A DNA stretch of 64,000 nt, from NCBI GenBank assembly GCA_963933115.1, contig CAWVSL010000008.1, positions 40,180 to 104,179 on the forward strand, given 5' to 3'. Shown here piece by piece: positions 19,267 through 28,836 of the stretch. The notes beneath the pieces were generated by a model. It made no database searches, had not been told where the DNA came from, and saw nothing but the letters and a program-made list of their open reading frames with translations. Source of the stretch: JALJPB01 sp963933115. GTDB lineage: Bacteria; Pseudomonadota; Gammaproteobacteria; Enterobacterales; Alteromonadaceae. A program made the translations under genes and the position numbers. The stretch's first letter is position 1. Every line of letters begins with the position of its first letter.

Positions 19267-20613
19267 ATGAGCCAACAACATATTTTACAAGTCAGTGAAC
19301 TTACTAAAAAAGTCCGCTTTATACTAGAGAGTGAACTAAGTCGCGTTTGGTTATGTGGCGAAATCTCGAACTTTGTTGGCGCTAGTTCTGGCCATTGGTA
19401 TTTATCACTTAAAGACAGCAAATCTCAGGTCCGATGCGCAATGTTTAAAGGCGCAAACAAAAATGTCAGATTATCACCTCGTAATGGCCAGCAAGTTCTA
19501 GTAAGAGCAAAAGTTTCTTTATATGAACCTAGAGGTGACTTTCAATTAATCATTGAACAAATGGAAGATGCTGGCACAGGTCTATTACGCCAACAGTTTG
19601 AACAATTAAAGCAAAAGCTTAGTGCTGAAGGATTATTTTCTCACTATCATAAGCAAATAATCCCTAAGCACTTACAAACTATTGGTATAGTTACCTCTCC
19701 CACAGGTGCAGCTGTTAAAGATATTTTGACCGTATTGAGACGAAGAAACCCTAATTTAGCGGTTATCGTTTATCCAGCGCTTGTTCAAGGCACACAAGCG
19801 GCAAACGATATTGTAAAAGCAATCAATATCGCCAATACAAGAAAAGAATGTGATGTGTTAATTGTTGGTCGTGGTGGCGGTTCTTTAGAAGACTTATGGA
19901 GTTTTAACGAAGAGTCAGTTGTTCGAAGTATCTATCAAAGTAAATTACCAATCATTAGCGCTGTTGGCCACGAAATTGATACCACGTTGAGCGACTATGT
20001 TGCTGATTTACGGGCAGCAACACCATCAGCCGCGGCTGAATTAGTTTCACAAGATAGTAGTGAATTATCACAAAAAATCCTAATACTTAACCAAAGACTC
20101 ATTAACGCAAACAAGACAAAATTGTTAACCCATAGAGTAAGTTTAAACCATATATGTCATCGACTAAGCCTTGTTCATCCCGCTCAACAATTACAAAATC
20201 AACAACAAAAAGCTGATGAATTAGACAATCGGTTAAAACTAGCAATGTCCCGATACTTGCAAACCCTAACTATTAAACCTCAACAATTAGCTAACCACCT
20301 TCAATTGTTGTCACCTCAAAATAAAATACAACAAAATAAAGAAAAGGTCGCTCAACTGGCATCTAAACTTATCGCTACAATTAAACAAGCACAGCAGCAA
20401 AGAGGAAAACTGTTTGCCCATACAATTAGTGAGTTACAAATTGTAAGTCCACTTGCTACTATTGCTCGGGGTTATAGTGTCACAAGAGATGCAAATGGCA
20501 ATATTATAAAATCAATTAAAAAAGTGAATGACAATCAAAAGTTAACGATTCAAATGAGTGATGGACTCGTTATCACAAAAGTCATAACCAAGCAGACTAA
20601 TCTTGCACTGTAA
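19267..20613 (+). CDS. xseA: Exodeoxyribonuclease VII large subunit
   Basis: Large subunit of the single-strand-specific exonuclease VII, which acts with XseB. The 448-aa protein starts with an OB-fold (about residues 5-100, SHWYLSLKDSKSQVRCAMFKG). It continues with the catalytic domain (SPTGAAVKDIL, RGGGSLEDLWSFNEE, SAVGHEIDTTLSDYVAD), followed by the Gln-rich coiled-coil arm and a C-terminal ARGYSVTRD segment. It is divergent from guaB, as in many gammaproteobacteria. Confidence 0.97.
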   Translation: MSQQHILQVSELTKKVRFILESELSRVWLCGEISNFVGASSGHWYLSLKDSKSQVRCAMFKGANKNVRLSPRNGQQVLVRAKVSLYEPRGDFQLIIEQMEDAGTGLLRQQFEQLKQKLSAEGLFSHYHKQIIPKHLQTIGIVTSPTGAAVKDILTVLRRRNPNLAVIVYPALVQGTQAANDIVKAINIANTRKECDVLIVGRGGGSLEDLWSFNEESVVRSIYQSKLPIISAVGHEIDTTLSDYVADLRAATPSAAAELVSQDSSELSQKILILNQRLINANKTKLLTHRVSLNHICHRLSLVHPAQQLQNQQQKADELDNRLKLAMSRYLQTLTIKPQQLANHLQLLSPQNKIQQNKEKVAQLASKLIATIKQAQQQRGKLFAHTISELQIVSPLATIARGYSVTRDANGNIIKSIKKVNDNQKLTIQMSDGLVITKVITKQTNLAL

Positions 20614-21234
20614 CTGCAGGCTTTAGAATGTTATTCACTACTTTTACTTCAGTATTTTGTAATCCTTAAAAAAATTTGATCATAACATCAACAGTTTTTT
20701 CGTTAGCTAAAACGCAAGCTCCGCCATCATTAACGGCTAAATGACTGCCACTAATTAATAAAATAGTGATCATTGATTACCAATATTTGCTAGCTATTTT
20801 GACTTTTGATTTATTTTATTCATCGATAGATATAGATGATCTTAATCTTCATAGCTCAACAATTTTGTAAAGCTGAGTAAAATTAACCTTAATGGTATTT
20901 ATATCGTCTGTAGGCTATTACTGACATAAGCAACAACGAACCTTCATCACCTTAAAATCGCTGTTTTACTTTAAGGTGATAAAGACAAACATACCCACAT
21001 GATTTAACTAATTGGGAAATTGGATTCAGCTATATTGCTTAGGGAGGTAGGAGGTAGGAGTCAGTATTAAACGGAATGATTCTTTTGACCGGCTTAAAAA
21101 GAAGTTCAACAGTCGTAACCAAACCAAATGGCAGAGATTATATCTTTACGCTAACGACAATAATGACTCTTGGAGAAATGGGCGCTAGAAGTAAATACTT
21201 GCTAACACCCTTCTTTCAAAAAAATTTACTGTGT
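20614..21234. other. Spacer between convergent xseA and der, with an inverted repeat and possible gene remnants
   Basis: About 620 bp. It holds a perfect 11-bp inverted repeat, ATCACCTTAAA (20946-20956) / TTTAAGGTGAT (20970-20980), without a flanking T run. It also has a purine-rich direct-repeat patch near 21043-21060. One frame (about 21055-21189) reads like protein (RLKKKFNSRNQTKWQRLY) but has no start codon, and a 35-aa frame on the minus strand (20666-20773) is only a possibility. I call no gene here. Confidence 0.35.
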
Positions 21235-22707
21235 TTACTCTTCTTTTTTGTAGCCCTGAGTTGCTCTTGCAATTTTCTTTTTCTCAGTGAAATTTAGTTT
21301 CTTTTTACCTGCAAATGGATTACTGGTTTCTCTAAACTCGATTCTAATTGGCGTGCCCATAATTTTTAACGACTTACGATAATAATTCATCAAATAACGT
21401 TTATATGAGGTGGGTAATTTTTTAGCTAAGTTACCATGTATAACAATAATAGGAGGGTTATAACCACCGGCGTGAGCGTATTTGAGTTTAATCCGTCGAC
21501 CCTTGCTCATTGGCGGCTGGTGATCAAATACCGCCATATCTAAAATTTTTGTTACCATTGAAGTTGAGATACGTTTAGTTGCAGAAACAAATGCTTCTTC
21601 AACTGACTCATACAAATGACCTACACCCGTGCCATGTAATGCTGAAATAAAATGAATACGGGCAAAGTCAATAAAACCTAAACGGCGATCGAGCTCAGTT
21701 TTGATCCGCTCTTTAGCATGGTCTTCCAAGCCATCCCACTTATTTACAGCAAGGACGAGTGAACGACCGGCTTCTAAAATAAAACCTAATAAACTTAAAT
21801 CTTGATCGCTGATACCTTCCCTTGCATCTATAATCAATAAACACACATTCGCATCTTCAATAGCTCTTAACGTTTTAATGACTGAATATTTTTCAACAAT
21901 ATCGGTTACATTTTTACGACGACGAATACCTGCAGTATCAATTAAAGTATATTCACGGCCATCGTGTTCCATGGGAATATAAACACTGTCACGGGTTGTG
22001 CCTGGGGAATCAAAAACCACCACCCGGTCTTCACCTAGAATGCGGTTTGTTAATGTTGATTTACCAACATTAGGCTTACCAATGATAGCTAATTTTATTC
22101 GATCATTTTCTTCAGGTGCAGCAGCAAGTCTTTCCTCATCAGTAATTGAACTTGGCTGATCATCACCATCCTCAAACTCAAGGTTATCTTCTTTTTTGGG
22201 TCGAGAAAGTGCTTCAATGTGCGGTGTTAATGCCAATGTCAATAATTGAGTAACACCACGACCATGAGCTGCGGCAATTTTGTGCACATCTCCCTCTATG
22301 CCTAATGAATAAAATTCAGCCACCGCACTGTCAGCATCAATACCATCAACTTTATTAGCCACTAGAAAAACTTTTTTGTTTTGTTTTCTTAAATAGCTCG
22401 CTAAACCTTGATCTGCAGACGTTAGTCCTGCTCTTGCATCGACCATAAATAAAACGGCATCAGCTTCATCAATGGCCATTAACGATTGCTCGGCCATCAA
22501 AGCATCAATACCCTCCTCATTACCATGTATACCACCGGTATCGATTACGATAAATGGGTGTTCTTCAACTTCCGCTTGCCCATATTGGCGATCACGAGTT
22601 AAACCGGGATAATCGGCAACCAGTGCGTCTCGAGAACGTGTTAAACGATTAAAAAGCGTTGATTTACCAACATTTGGACGACCAACTAATGCAACGACAG
22701 GAAGCAT
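21235..22707 (-). CDS. der: Ribosome biogenesis GTPase Der (EngA)
   Basis: Essential GTPase for 50S subunit assembly, 490 aa, with the two tandem G domains unique to Der. The first P-loop GRPNVGKSTLFN is near residue 8 and the second GKPNVGKSTLTN near residue 209. An acidic linker (EFEDGDDQPSS) lies between them, and a C-terminal KH-like domain with PIRIEFRETSNPFAGK follows. It is the last gene of the hisS-yfgM-bamB-der block. The lysine-rich tail is usual. Confidence 0.98.
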   Translation of the reverse strand: MLPVVALVGRPNVGKSTLFNRLTRSRDALVADYPGLTRDRQYGQAEVEEHPFIVIDTGGIHGNEEGIDALMAEQSLMAIDEADAVLFMVDARAGLTSADQGLASYLRKQNKKVFLVANKVDGIDADSAVAEFYSLGIEGDVHKIAAAHGRGVTQLLTLALTPHIEALSRPKKEDNLEFEDGDDQPSSITDEERLAAAPEENDRIKLAIIGKPNVGKSTLTNRILGEDRVVVFDSPGTTRDSVYIPMEHDGREYTLIDTAGIRRRKNVTDIVEKYSVIKTLRAIEDANVCLLIIDAREGISDQDLSLLGFILEAGRSLVLAVNKWDGLEDHAKERIKTELDRRLGFIDFARIHFISALHGTGVGHLYESVEEAFVSATKRISTSMVTKILDMAVFDHQPPMSKGRRIKLKYAHAGGYNPPIIVIHGNLAKKLPTSYKRYLMNYYRKSLKIMGTPIRIEFRETSNPFAGKKKLNFTEKKKIARATQGYKKEE

Positions 22708-22859
22708 AAAAACCTCAATTTTCTTTAATACCAGTGTCTATTATTCAATAATAGTACCGATTGGATAACAAATAACGGCTCCACCTACACATTGCAGAGG
22801 AGCCGTAAATAATTCTAGCTTTAAAACTGATCTGAATCAGTTTAGCTCTGTTGATAAAA

Positions 22860-24089
22860 TTATAGCTTAGCTTTAAGCAGTTCTGGAATTTGAATTGCCT
22901 CTAAATCACCATTTCGTGCTTGACTGAATAAAATATCATTAATTACTGATGGCGAGCTATGAATACCACTACCATCTAGATAATGGCGCGCAACAACTTC
23001 GCCAGTTTCTTGACTCAGCCAGTGTAAATAACCGTCAAAATCACCTACTACAATATAATCATCGTAAACAACAGGGCCAGTCACACCACGATTAGTCATG
23101 GTTAAATTACTCCATTGCTCTAAACCATCATTACGGTTAACAGAATAAATATGCCCCGCATCTGTAGTAAAAAATATGCTGTTACCGCTAATCGAAATTT
23201 GTCGATAAGAAGAATATTTGCGTTTCCACAAGACTTTACCACTTCTTAAATCAATTGCGGCAAGATTACCACGAGAAGAAACAGAATAGACTTTATCTCC
23301 AAATACTACAGGGGCAGAGTCTACATCAACAACACGTTCTAATTCAGTAGAGCCTGAAGCTTCACCAATTTCAGATGTCCAACCTTGCTGTCCTTTTTCT
23401 AAAAGATAGACACTCACGCTACCATTTGCTTGGCCAATTAAAACACCACCAGAGGCAATAACAGGCGAACTTAATCCGCGTAAAGTTAATGCCGGAACAT
23501 CTTGCTGGTTTTTCCATAATACTTCACCAGTAGAGGCATTAAATGCTTTTAATACACCAGAGGCGCTATTAACAACCAAAATACCTAAATCAATTGCTGG
23601 AGCATTAATAATTTCGCCTTTAACGTTACCGCGCCAGTCAAGATTGCCTGTTTCTGCATTTAAAGCAAAGATATCGCCATTTTCACTGCCAATAAATACT
23701 TTATTCATCCCCGTAATCGGACCACCAGCAAGTTGAGCAGATTTTGAGCTATCAAAAAATCCACGTTTGTCGCCAATATCACTGAGATCTGCTTGCCATA
23801 GTTCTTTGCCTGTAGTTTGGTCAAAAGCAATAACATCACCCTCTCGACTAGCAGAAAAAACTTTATTGTAGGCAGCGACTGGTTTTATTCGGGAAAAATG
23901 ATTCTCCACGCCATTACCGACACTGGCATTCCATAATACTTTAGGTTCGAATTTTCTTTCAAATTCAATTAGTTCAGCTACAACATCTTGAGGATCTTCA
24001 TCAGTTGATGAACAAGCACCTATTCCACTAGATAAAACTAAAATAGCTAGTGACTTAATGATTAACATTCTATTTTTCAAGATCAACAT
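22860..24089 (-). CDS. bamB: Outer membrane protein assembly factor BamB
   Basis: Lipoprotein of the BAM complex that inserts beta-barrel proteins in the outer membrane. The 409-aa protein has a signal peptide ending in a lipobox (GIGAC). PQQ-like beta-propeller repeats follow, each with a pattern like AxDxxTGKxLW (FDQTTGKELWQ, LNAETGNLDWR, FNASTGEVLWK, DLRSGKVLWK). The upstream start is preferred because AAGG precedes it at the right distance, while the second Met has no ribosome binding site. It lies between yfgM and der, as in E. coli. Confidence 0.95.
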   Translation of the reverse strand: MLILKNRMLIIKSLAILVLSSGIGACSSTDEDPQDVVAELIEFERKFEPKVLWNASVGNGVENHFSRIKPVAAYNKVFSASREGDVIAFDQTTGKELWQADLSDIGDKRGFFDSSKSAQLAGGPITGMNKVFIGSENGDIFALNAETGNLDWRGNVKGEIINAPAIDLGILVVNSASGVLKAFNASTGEVLWKNQQDVPALTLRGLSSPVIASGGVLIGQANGSVSVYLLEKGQQGWTSEIGEASGSTELERVVDVDSAPVVFGDKVYSVSSRGNLAAIDLRSGKVLWKRKYSSYRQISISGNSIFFTTDAGHIYSVNRNDGLEQWSNLTMTNRGVTGPVVYDDYIVVGDFDGYLHWLSQETGEVVARHYLDGSGIHSSPSVINDILFSQARNGDLEAIQIPELLKAKL

Positions 24090-24114
24090 ATAAAACCTTA
24101 CTTAGTGACCATTA

Positions 24115-24762
24115 TTATTTAACATCGCCATTTAAGTTAATGGCTTGAGCTAAGTTATCTAATTTCATTTGCAATATCGGGCTAGAAGTTAAACCATCCG
24201 TGACGATTGCCTGTTGGTAAGCTGTTCTTGCCTGTTCAATTTTACCTTGTTTAAGGTAAGCATCTCCTTTGATTTCTTCCACTGATGCATTAAATGATGT
24301 TGGAAGCTTTGCGGTTAACGTTGCTAATGCGTTATCAAATTCAGCTAATTGAATTTGAACTCTAGCCAAACGTAAAGTTGCAATGGCTTTAATACCATCA
24401 TTAGGAGCGTTTTCAATCGCTGCGGTCAAATATGTTGCTGTTTTTGTCCAGTCTTTATGACTAGCTGTTTCTTTTGCTAATGATAATGCTGTTAATGACG
24501 CATAAGATGTTTTAGCATTCTCAACAATAAAAGTATCACCCGCAACTTGAAAACCAGATGAGTCTTTATCAATTTTGTTAACCACTACTTGATAAGCATC
24601 TGAGCGAGCAACCTCTTCAGCAAGCATACTGTCTTTATAAAGATTGAAGCCAACATAGCTGGCTAAACCAATAGCTAATCCTGCAATAATATAATTACCA
24701 TTTTCTTTCCAATAACTTCTAATTGCATCAACTTGCTGTTCTTCTGTTTGATAAACTTCCAC
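24115..24762 (-). CDS. yfgM: YfgM-family ancillary SecYEG translocon subunit
   Basis: A 215-aa inner-membrane protein with one N-terminal span (residues about 24-42, YIIAGLAIGLASYVGFNLY) and a periplasmic TPR-like domain (KGDAYLKQGKIEQARTAYQQAI). YfgM binds PpiD and the SecYEG translocon and works in periplasmic protein handling. The N terminus MEVYQTEEQQVDAIRSYWKENG is diagnostic. It starts 9 bp after hisS and precedes bamB by 25 bp. Confidence 0.94.
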   Translation of the reverse strand: MEVYQTEEQQVDAIRSYWKENGNYIIAGLAIGLASYVGFNLYKDSMLAEEVARSDAYQVVVNKIDKDSSGFQVAGDTFIVENAKTSYASLTALSLAKETASHKDWTKTATYLTAAIENAPNDGIKAIATLRLARVQIQLAEFDNALATLTAKLPTSFNASVEEIKGDAYLKQGKIEQARTAYQQAIVTDGLTSSPILQMKLDNLAQAINLNGDVK

Positions 24763-24771
24763 AATATACCC

Positions 24772-26064
24772 TTAAATTAAACTTGTTAATAAACTTGCCA
24801 CTTGATCAAATGCCAAGTTTTGCTGTTCTTGTTGGCCACGGAGAAATTTCACCGTTACCTTTTTTTCGGCAAGCTCGTCCTCACCTAAAATTAACGCAAT
24901 GCTAGCGCCAGATTTATCGGCCCGCTTCATTTGTTTTTTCATATTGCCACCACCACAGTGACATTGGATTCGGCTATTTGGTACTTGGTCACGCCATTGC
25001 TCAGTTAGCTCATTTGCTTTTAACATCGACTCTTCACCCAATATAATCACATAGGCATCAACTTGAGGACGTATATTACTGACTTGTTCTAAACTGGTTA
25101 ACATTAACACTAAACGTTCAATACCTAACGCAAATCCAAAACCTGGTGTCGCTTTACCACCAAGTTGTTCAACCAAACCATCATAACGTCCACCAGCACA
25201 AATAGTACCTTGAGCACCTAAGCTATCAGTAACCCATTCAAATACTGTACGATTATAATAATCTAAACCACGAACTAAGCGCTCATTCAATACATACTTA
25301 ATACCGGCAGCATCTAGTCGATGACAGAGGCTAGTAAAATGTTCTTGGGTTTCTTCGCCAAAATAATCCGATAATTTGGGCGCATCAATTAGTGCCTCTT
25401 GCACTAAAGGATTTTTACTGTCTAATACTCGTAAAGGATTAGTTAGCATTCTCCGCTTAGAGTCTTCATCAAGCTGTTCTTCATGCTCATTCAAATAGCC
25501 AACTAAAGCATCGCGGTATTTCGCTCGTTCCTCATTTGACCCTAAAGAGTTAAGCTCTAGTGTGACAACATCTTTAATACCAAGTTCCCGCCAAAGCCGT
25601 GCGGTAAGCATAATAATTTCTGCATCGATATCAGGGGTTGCAATACCAAAGGCTTCTAGACCAAATTGATGAAATTGACGATAACGTCCTTTTTGTGGAC
25701 GTTCATGCCTAAACATCGGTCCCATATACCAAAGACGTTGCTCTTGGTTATATAACAGGCCATGTTGATTGGCCGCACGAATACAACTAGCAGTACCTTC
25801 AGGTCGAAGTGTTAAACTATCACCATTACGATCATCAAAGGTATACATTTCTTTTTCAACAATATCAGTGACTTCACCGATAGAACGTTTAAATAACGCT
25901 GTTGGCTCTACAATTGGCATACGAATTTCAGCGAAACCATAACTACTGGCTACGCGGCGCAATACCGACTCAACCATTTGCCAAATACTTGTTTCGCTAG
26001 GGAGGCAGTCGTTCATACCTCGGACTGCTTGAAGTGTCTTGTTGACTTTAGCCACAGATGTCAT
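24772..26064 (-). CDS. hisS: Histidyl-tRNA synthetase
   Basis: Charges tRNA-His, class II synthetase, 430 aa. Motif 2 is visible as WYMGPMFRHERPQKGRYRQFHQFG, the histidine-specific loops as LVRGLDYYNRTVFEW and TICAGGRYDGLVEQLGG, and motif 3 as GFGFALGIERLVL. The C-terminal anticodon-binding domain follows. Start and length are standard. It lies in the ispG-hisS-yfgM block. Confidence 0.98.
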   Translation of the reverse strand: MTSVAKVNKTLQAVRGMNDCLPSETSIWQMVESVLRRVASSYGFAEIRMPIVEPTALFKRSIGEVTDIVEKEMYTFDDRNGDSLTLRPEGTASCIRAANQHGLLYNQEQRLWYMGPMFRHERPQKGRYRQFHQFGLEAFGIATPDIDAEIIMLTARLWRELGIKDVVTLELNSLGSNEERAKYRDALVGYLNEHEEQLDEDSKRRMLTNPLRVLDSKNPLVQEALIDAPKLSDYFGEETQEHFTSLCHRLDAAGIKYVLNERLVRGLDYYNRTVFEWVTDSLGAQGTICAGGRYDGLVEQLGGKATPGFGFALGIERLVLMLTSLEQVSNIRPQVDAYVIILGEESMLKANELTEQWRDQVPNSRIQCHCGGGNMKKQMKRADKSGASIALILGEDELAEKKVTVKFLRGQQEQQNLAFDQVASLLTSLI

Positions 26065-26187
26065 TCTCTCTACTTTCTAAAAATTGATAATATATGCAGT
26101 ATAAAAAAGTGCAGCGCGCATTATAGGCTGATATTTGCCAAAATTAAACTAATTGATTTTCAAAGTCTGAATACAATTAAAATAGGG

Positions 26188-27303
26188 TTAAATTTCTTGA
26201 ACCTGTATTTGATTTTTACTATCCAACATTTTGGCTTTAGCACGAATACGTTGCTCTAATTGATCGACTAGATTGTTGTTATCAAAACGCTCTTTTTGAC
26301 GAATTCCATCGAGGTAATAACCACTTTTCTTATTACTACCGGTCAAACCTAAATCAGAAATCATAGCTTCACCGGGGCCATTAACTATACAACCAATAAT
26401 AGAAACATCCATCGGTGTAATCATATCTTCAAGGCGTTGCTCTAATTCATTGACCGTCGCGATAACATCAAACTCTTGACGAGAACAACTTGGGCAAGCA
26501 ATAAGGTTAATACCTCGACTCCTCAACTTAAGTGATTTTAGAATATCAAAGCCTACTTTAATTTCTTCTACAGGGTCTGCGGCTAAAGAAACTCGCAAAG
26601 TATCGCCGATACCTTCTGAGAGTAATAAACCTAGACCTACAGATGATTTGACTGAGCCGGCACGTAAACCGCCAGCTTCAGTGATACCTAAATGCAACGG
26701 ATTATCAATTTGTTTTGCCAATAAGCGATAAGCACCCACGGCCAAAAATACATCGGAGGCTTTGACACTGACTTTAAATTGGTCAAAGTTCAATCTATCT
26801 AAAATATCGACATGACGCATGGCAGATTCTAGTAATGCCTCTGGTGTCGGTTCAGTATATTTTTCTTGAATATCTTTTTCTAATGAACCACCATTTACGC
26901 CAATACGAATTGGAATGTTGTAATCACGGGCACACTCAACGACCGATCGAACTCGGTCTTCTCTGCCAATATTACCGGGATTAATACGTAAACAATCGGC
27001 TCCATATTCTGCCACTTTTAATGCAATACGATAATCAAAATGAATATCAGTAACAAGTGGGACATTAACTTGCTTTTTAATTTCGCGAAAAGCCTCAGCT
27101 GCATCCATTGTTGGAACACTTACCCGCACAATATCAGCACCAACAGCTTCTAATGCTCTAATTTGCGCAACAGTTGCCGCAACATCAGTTGTCAGAGTAT
27201 TAGTCATTGATTGCACTGTAATAGGTGCATTGCCACCAACAGGGACATTACCTACCATGATTTGGCGTGAAATACGGCGAATTATTGGGGATTCTTTAAA
27301 CAT
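26188..27303 (-). CDS. ispG: 4-hydroxy-3-methylbut-2-en-1-yl diphosphate synthase IspG
   Basis: Penultimate enzyme of the MEP isoprenoid pathway, which reduces MEcPP to HMBPP with a [4Fe-4S] cluster. The 371-aa protein has the N-terminal TIM barrel (GNAPITVQSMTNT) and the C-terminal cluster domain with the three ligand cysteines in ACPSCSRQ and GCIVNGPGE. Length and layout match the gammaproteobacterial form. It lies between rodZ (69-bp gap) and hisS. Confidence 0.98.
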   Translation of the reverse strand: MFKESPIIRRISRQIMVGNVPVGGNAPITVQSMTNTLTTDVAATVAQIRALEAVGADIVRVSVPTMDAAEAFREIKKQVNVPLVTDIHFDYRIALKVAEYGADCLRINPGNIGREDRVRSVVECARDYNIPIRIGVNGGSLEKDIQEKYTEPTPEALLESAMRHVDILDRLNFDQFKVSVKASDVFLAVGAYRLLAKQIDNPLHLGITEAGGLRAGSVKSSVGLGLLLSEGIGDTLRVSLAADPVEEIKVGFDILKSLKLRSRGINLIACPSCSRQEFDVIATVNELEQRLEDMITPMDVSIIGCIVNGPGEAMISDLGLTGSNKKSGYYLDGIRQKERFDNNNLVDQLEQRIRAKAKMLDSKNQIQVQEI

Positions 27304-27372
27304 AAAATTGAAGACACTTTTATAAAAACCAAATGATAAATAGCATGTAATATAACGTTAGAGCCAACTCTG

Positions 27373-28272
27373 CTATTCAATAATAATAGGTAAGGTAAAT
27401 TTTGCGATATTATCTTTATCAAATTGAGACATATCCACAGACTGACCATTAAACTCAATACTTGTTAATGCGGGACGACCAATATCAACTTTAAAAGGAG
27501 GTTTTCCTGATATTGTCATTACATAACCCGTTTTTTTCACCCCGTAAGCAATTCTGTCACCGGTAGCATCATAGATACTCACCCAGCAATCCCCTGTAAA
27601 GGTAAATATCGCTGTCGCTGTTGTCAGAGTTTCCTGCTGACTCGTTATCTCATTAACAGCTTCTTGGACAATAGCGTTATTAGTCTTTTTTTCTAATGGT
27701 TCGGAGAGAATATCATCACTTTCAGCCTCGTTCTCTAGAGACTGACTCTCTTGAATTGATTTTTCAATAATCAAAGCATCATTAGTTTTTTGTGTCAGTG
27801 GAATTTCAGTAGTGACCGTACTAATTGTTATATTTTTTTTCTCAACACCTTGAAACCACCACATTACAGTAGAACCAATTAAAATAGCGACAATAAAATA
27901 GCCAATCCAAACCATCAAGCTATTTTGTGCTTCTTTATGGGTACTTCTTGAAAAACTATGTAATTCAGCACACTCAATCTTATCAACATTTAAATTATCA
28001 TAACTCTTGAGGATATCTTCATTGGTAATATTAACCAATTTGGCAAAAGTGCATAAATAACCACGATTAAAGGTTGCAGGTAAGCATGGGTCGAAAACGT
28101 CCATCTCTATATTTTCAACCAAACTTAGACGGAAATTTAACTTCGTAGCAATATTTTGTTGCGACAAGCCTAGTTTCTCTCTAGCTTGGGCAAGCATTTG
28201 ACCAGGTCCTATTAACACTTTGTCTTCAGAAAGCTCTGGTAACTCTTTTACATGTTTAGTCATCGGTGTCAT
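27373..28272 (-). CDS. rodZ: Cytoskeletal protein RodZ
   Basis: Bitopic membrane protein linking MreB to the elongation machinery, 299 aa. It has a cytoplasmic Cro/CI-type helix-turn-helix (residues about 25-90, LAQAREKLGLSQQNIATKL), a single membrane span (119-140), a Ser/Thr/Glu-rich periplasmic linker and a C-terminal DUF4115-type beta domain (FTGDCWVSIYDATGDRIAYG). Its start overlaps the end of the pilF-like gene by 17 bp. It precedes ispG as usual. Confidence 0.94.
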   Translation of the reverse strand: MTPMTKHVKELPELSEDKVLIGPGQMLAQAREKLGLSQQNIATKLNFRLSLVENIEMDVFDPCLPATFNRGYLCTFAKLVNITNEDILKSYDNLNVDKIECAELHSFSRSTHKEAQNSLMVWIGYFIVAILIGSTVMWWFQGVEKKNITISTVTTEIPLTQKTNDALIIEKSIQESQSLENEAESDDILSEPLEKKTNNAIVQEAVNEITSQQETLTTATAIFTFTGDCWVSIYDATGDRIAYGVKKTGYVMTISGKPPFKVDIGRPALTSIEFNGQSVDMSQFDKDNIAKFTLPIIIE

Positions 28273-28684
28273 CTACCCTCAAAGGTTCTGATATAAATAT
28301 TTCATCACCAATATGAATTTTCAAGTTATCACTAAAGTCATTCCAACGTTTTAAAGTTTTCATTTTAATATTATATTTAATAGAAAGGCTAAATAAATTT
28401 TCGTCTTTTACAACCGTATGGATCGATCTTGTCGTTGTTGTTAAATGGCCAACAGATTCATCTTTTATAGGTTTAACTGCCGACACAGCCCTAGCAGGAG
28501 TATCTAAGTCATCACTGGAATAGCCTAAACCCAAAGATACTCGGGTCATTGCAAGCAATTGATCCGACGTATTTTGCTCTATAACAAGTTTATTTTTATC
28601 GAAGTTTTGAGTGACACAGGAAGAAAGTAACCAACAGAAGGTTACAAACATGATTTGGCGGGCAAATTTAACCATAAAGTTCAA
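28256..28684 (-). CDS. Shortened PilF/PilW-like lipoprotein: N-terminal stub joined to a LysM-like C terminus
   Basis: A 142-aa predicted lipoprotein at the locus (rlmN-[pilF]-rodZ) where gammaproteobacteria keep pilF/pilW, the TPR pilotin of type IV pili. It has a signal peptide with lipobox LSSC. The next stretch, LLAMTRVSLGLGYSSDD, resembles the entry into the first TPR of PilF. The 170-200 residues of TPRs expected next are absent, and the sequence passes through a short linker to a LysM-like domain (HTVVKDENLFSLSIKYNIKMKTLKRWN). It looks like an in-frame internal deletion that kept both ends, or a reduced variant. Start could be Met1 or Met4. A pentanucleotide repeat lies just upstream. 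Confidence 0.65.
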   Translation of the reverse strand: MNFMVKFARQIMFVTFCWLLSSCVTQNFDKNKLVIEQNTSDQLLAMTRVSLGLGYSSDDLDTPARAVSAVKPIKDESVGHLTTTTRSIHTVVKDENLFSLSIKYNIKMKTLKRWNDFSDNLKIHIGDEIFISEPLRVDDTDD

Positions 28685-28690
28685 AAACCA

Positions 28691-28718
28691 CTTAACTTAA
28701 CTTAACTTAACTTAACTT
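28691..28718. repeat. Pentanucleotide tandem repeat (CTTAA)5 plus CTT
   Basis: Five exact copies of CTTAA (28691-28715) followed by CTT. The array ends 6 bp before the ATG of the pilF-like gene, so it sits where its leader or promoter should be. Simple repeats of this kind can change copy number by slipped-strand mispairing. Confidence 0.95.
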
Positions 28719-28836
28719 CATTATTATAAAACTTACTAATACAGCCAAATATCTATAATAAAATAGACTTTTATCAGTAAAGAGCTGTTTCTCACCATCT
28801 GTTATAGCATGTTCTTTTATAAGATGAACGTATTAA

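Noticed and set aside
21076..21297. 73-aa ORF on the plus strand at the end of der
   Set aside because: Its second half is antisense to the der coding end and low-complexity hydrophobic; no ribosome binding site supports it.
28691..28718. CRISPR-like repeat array
   Set aside because: Unit is only 5 bp with no spacers; it is a simple tandem repeat.
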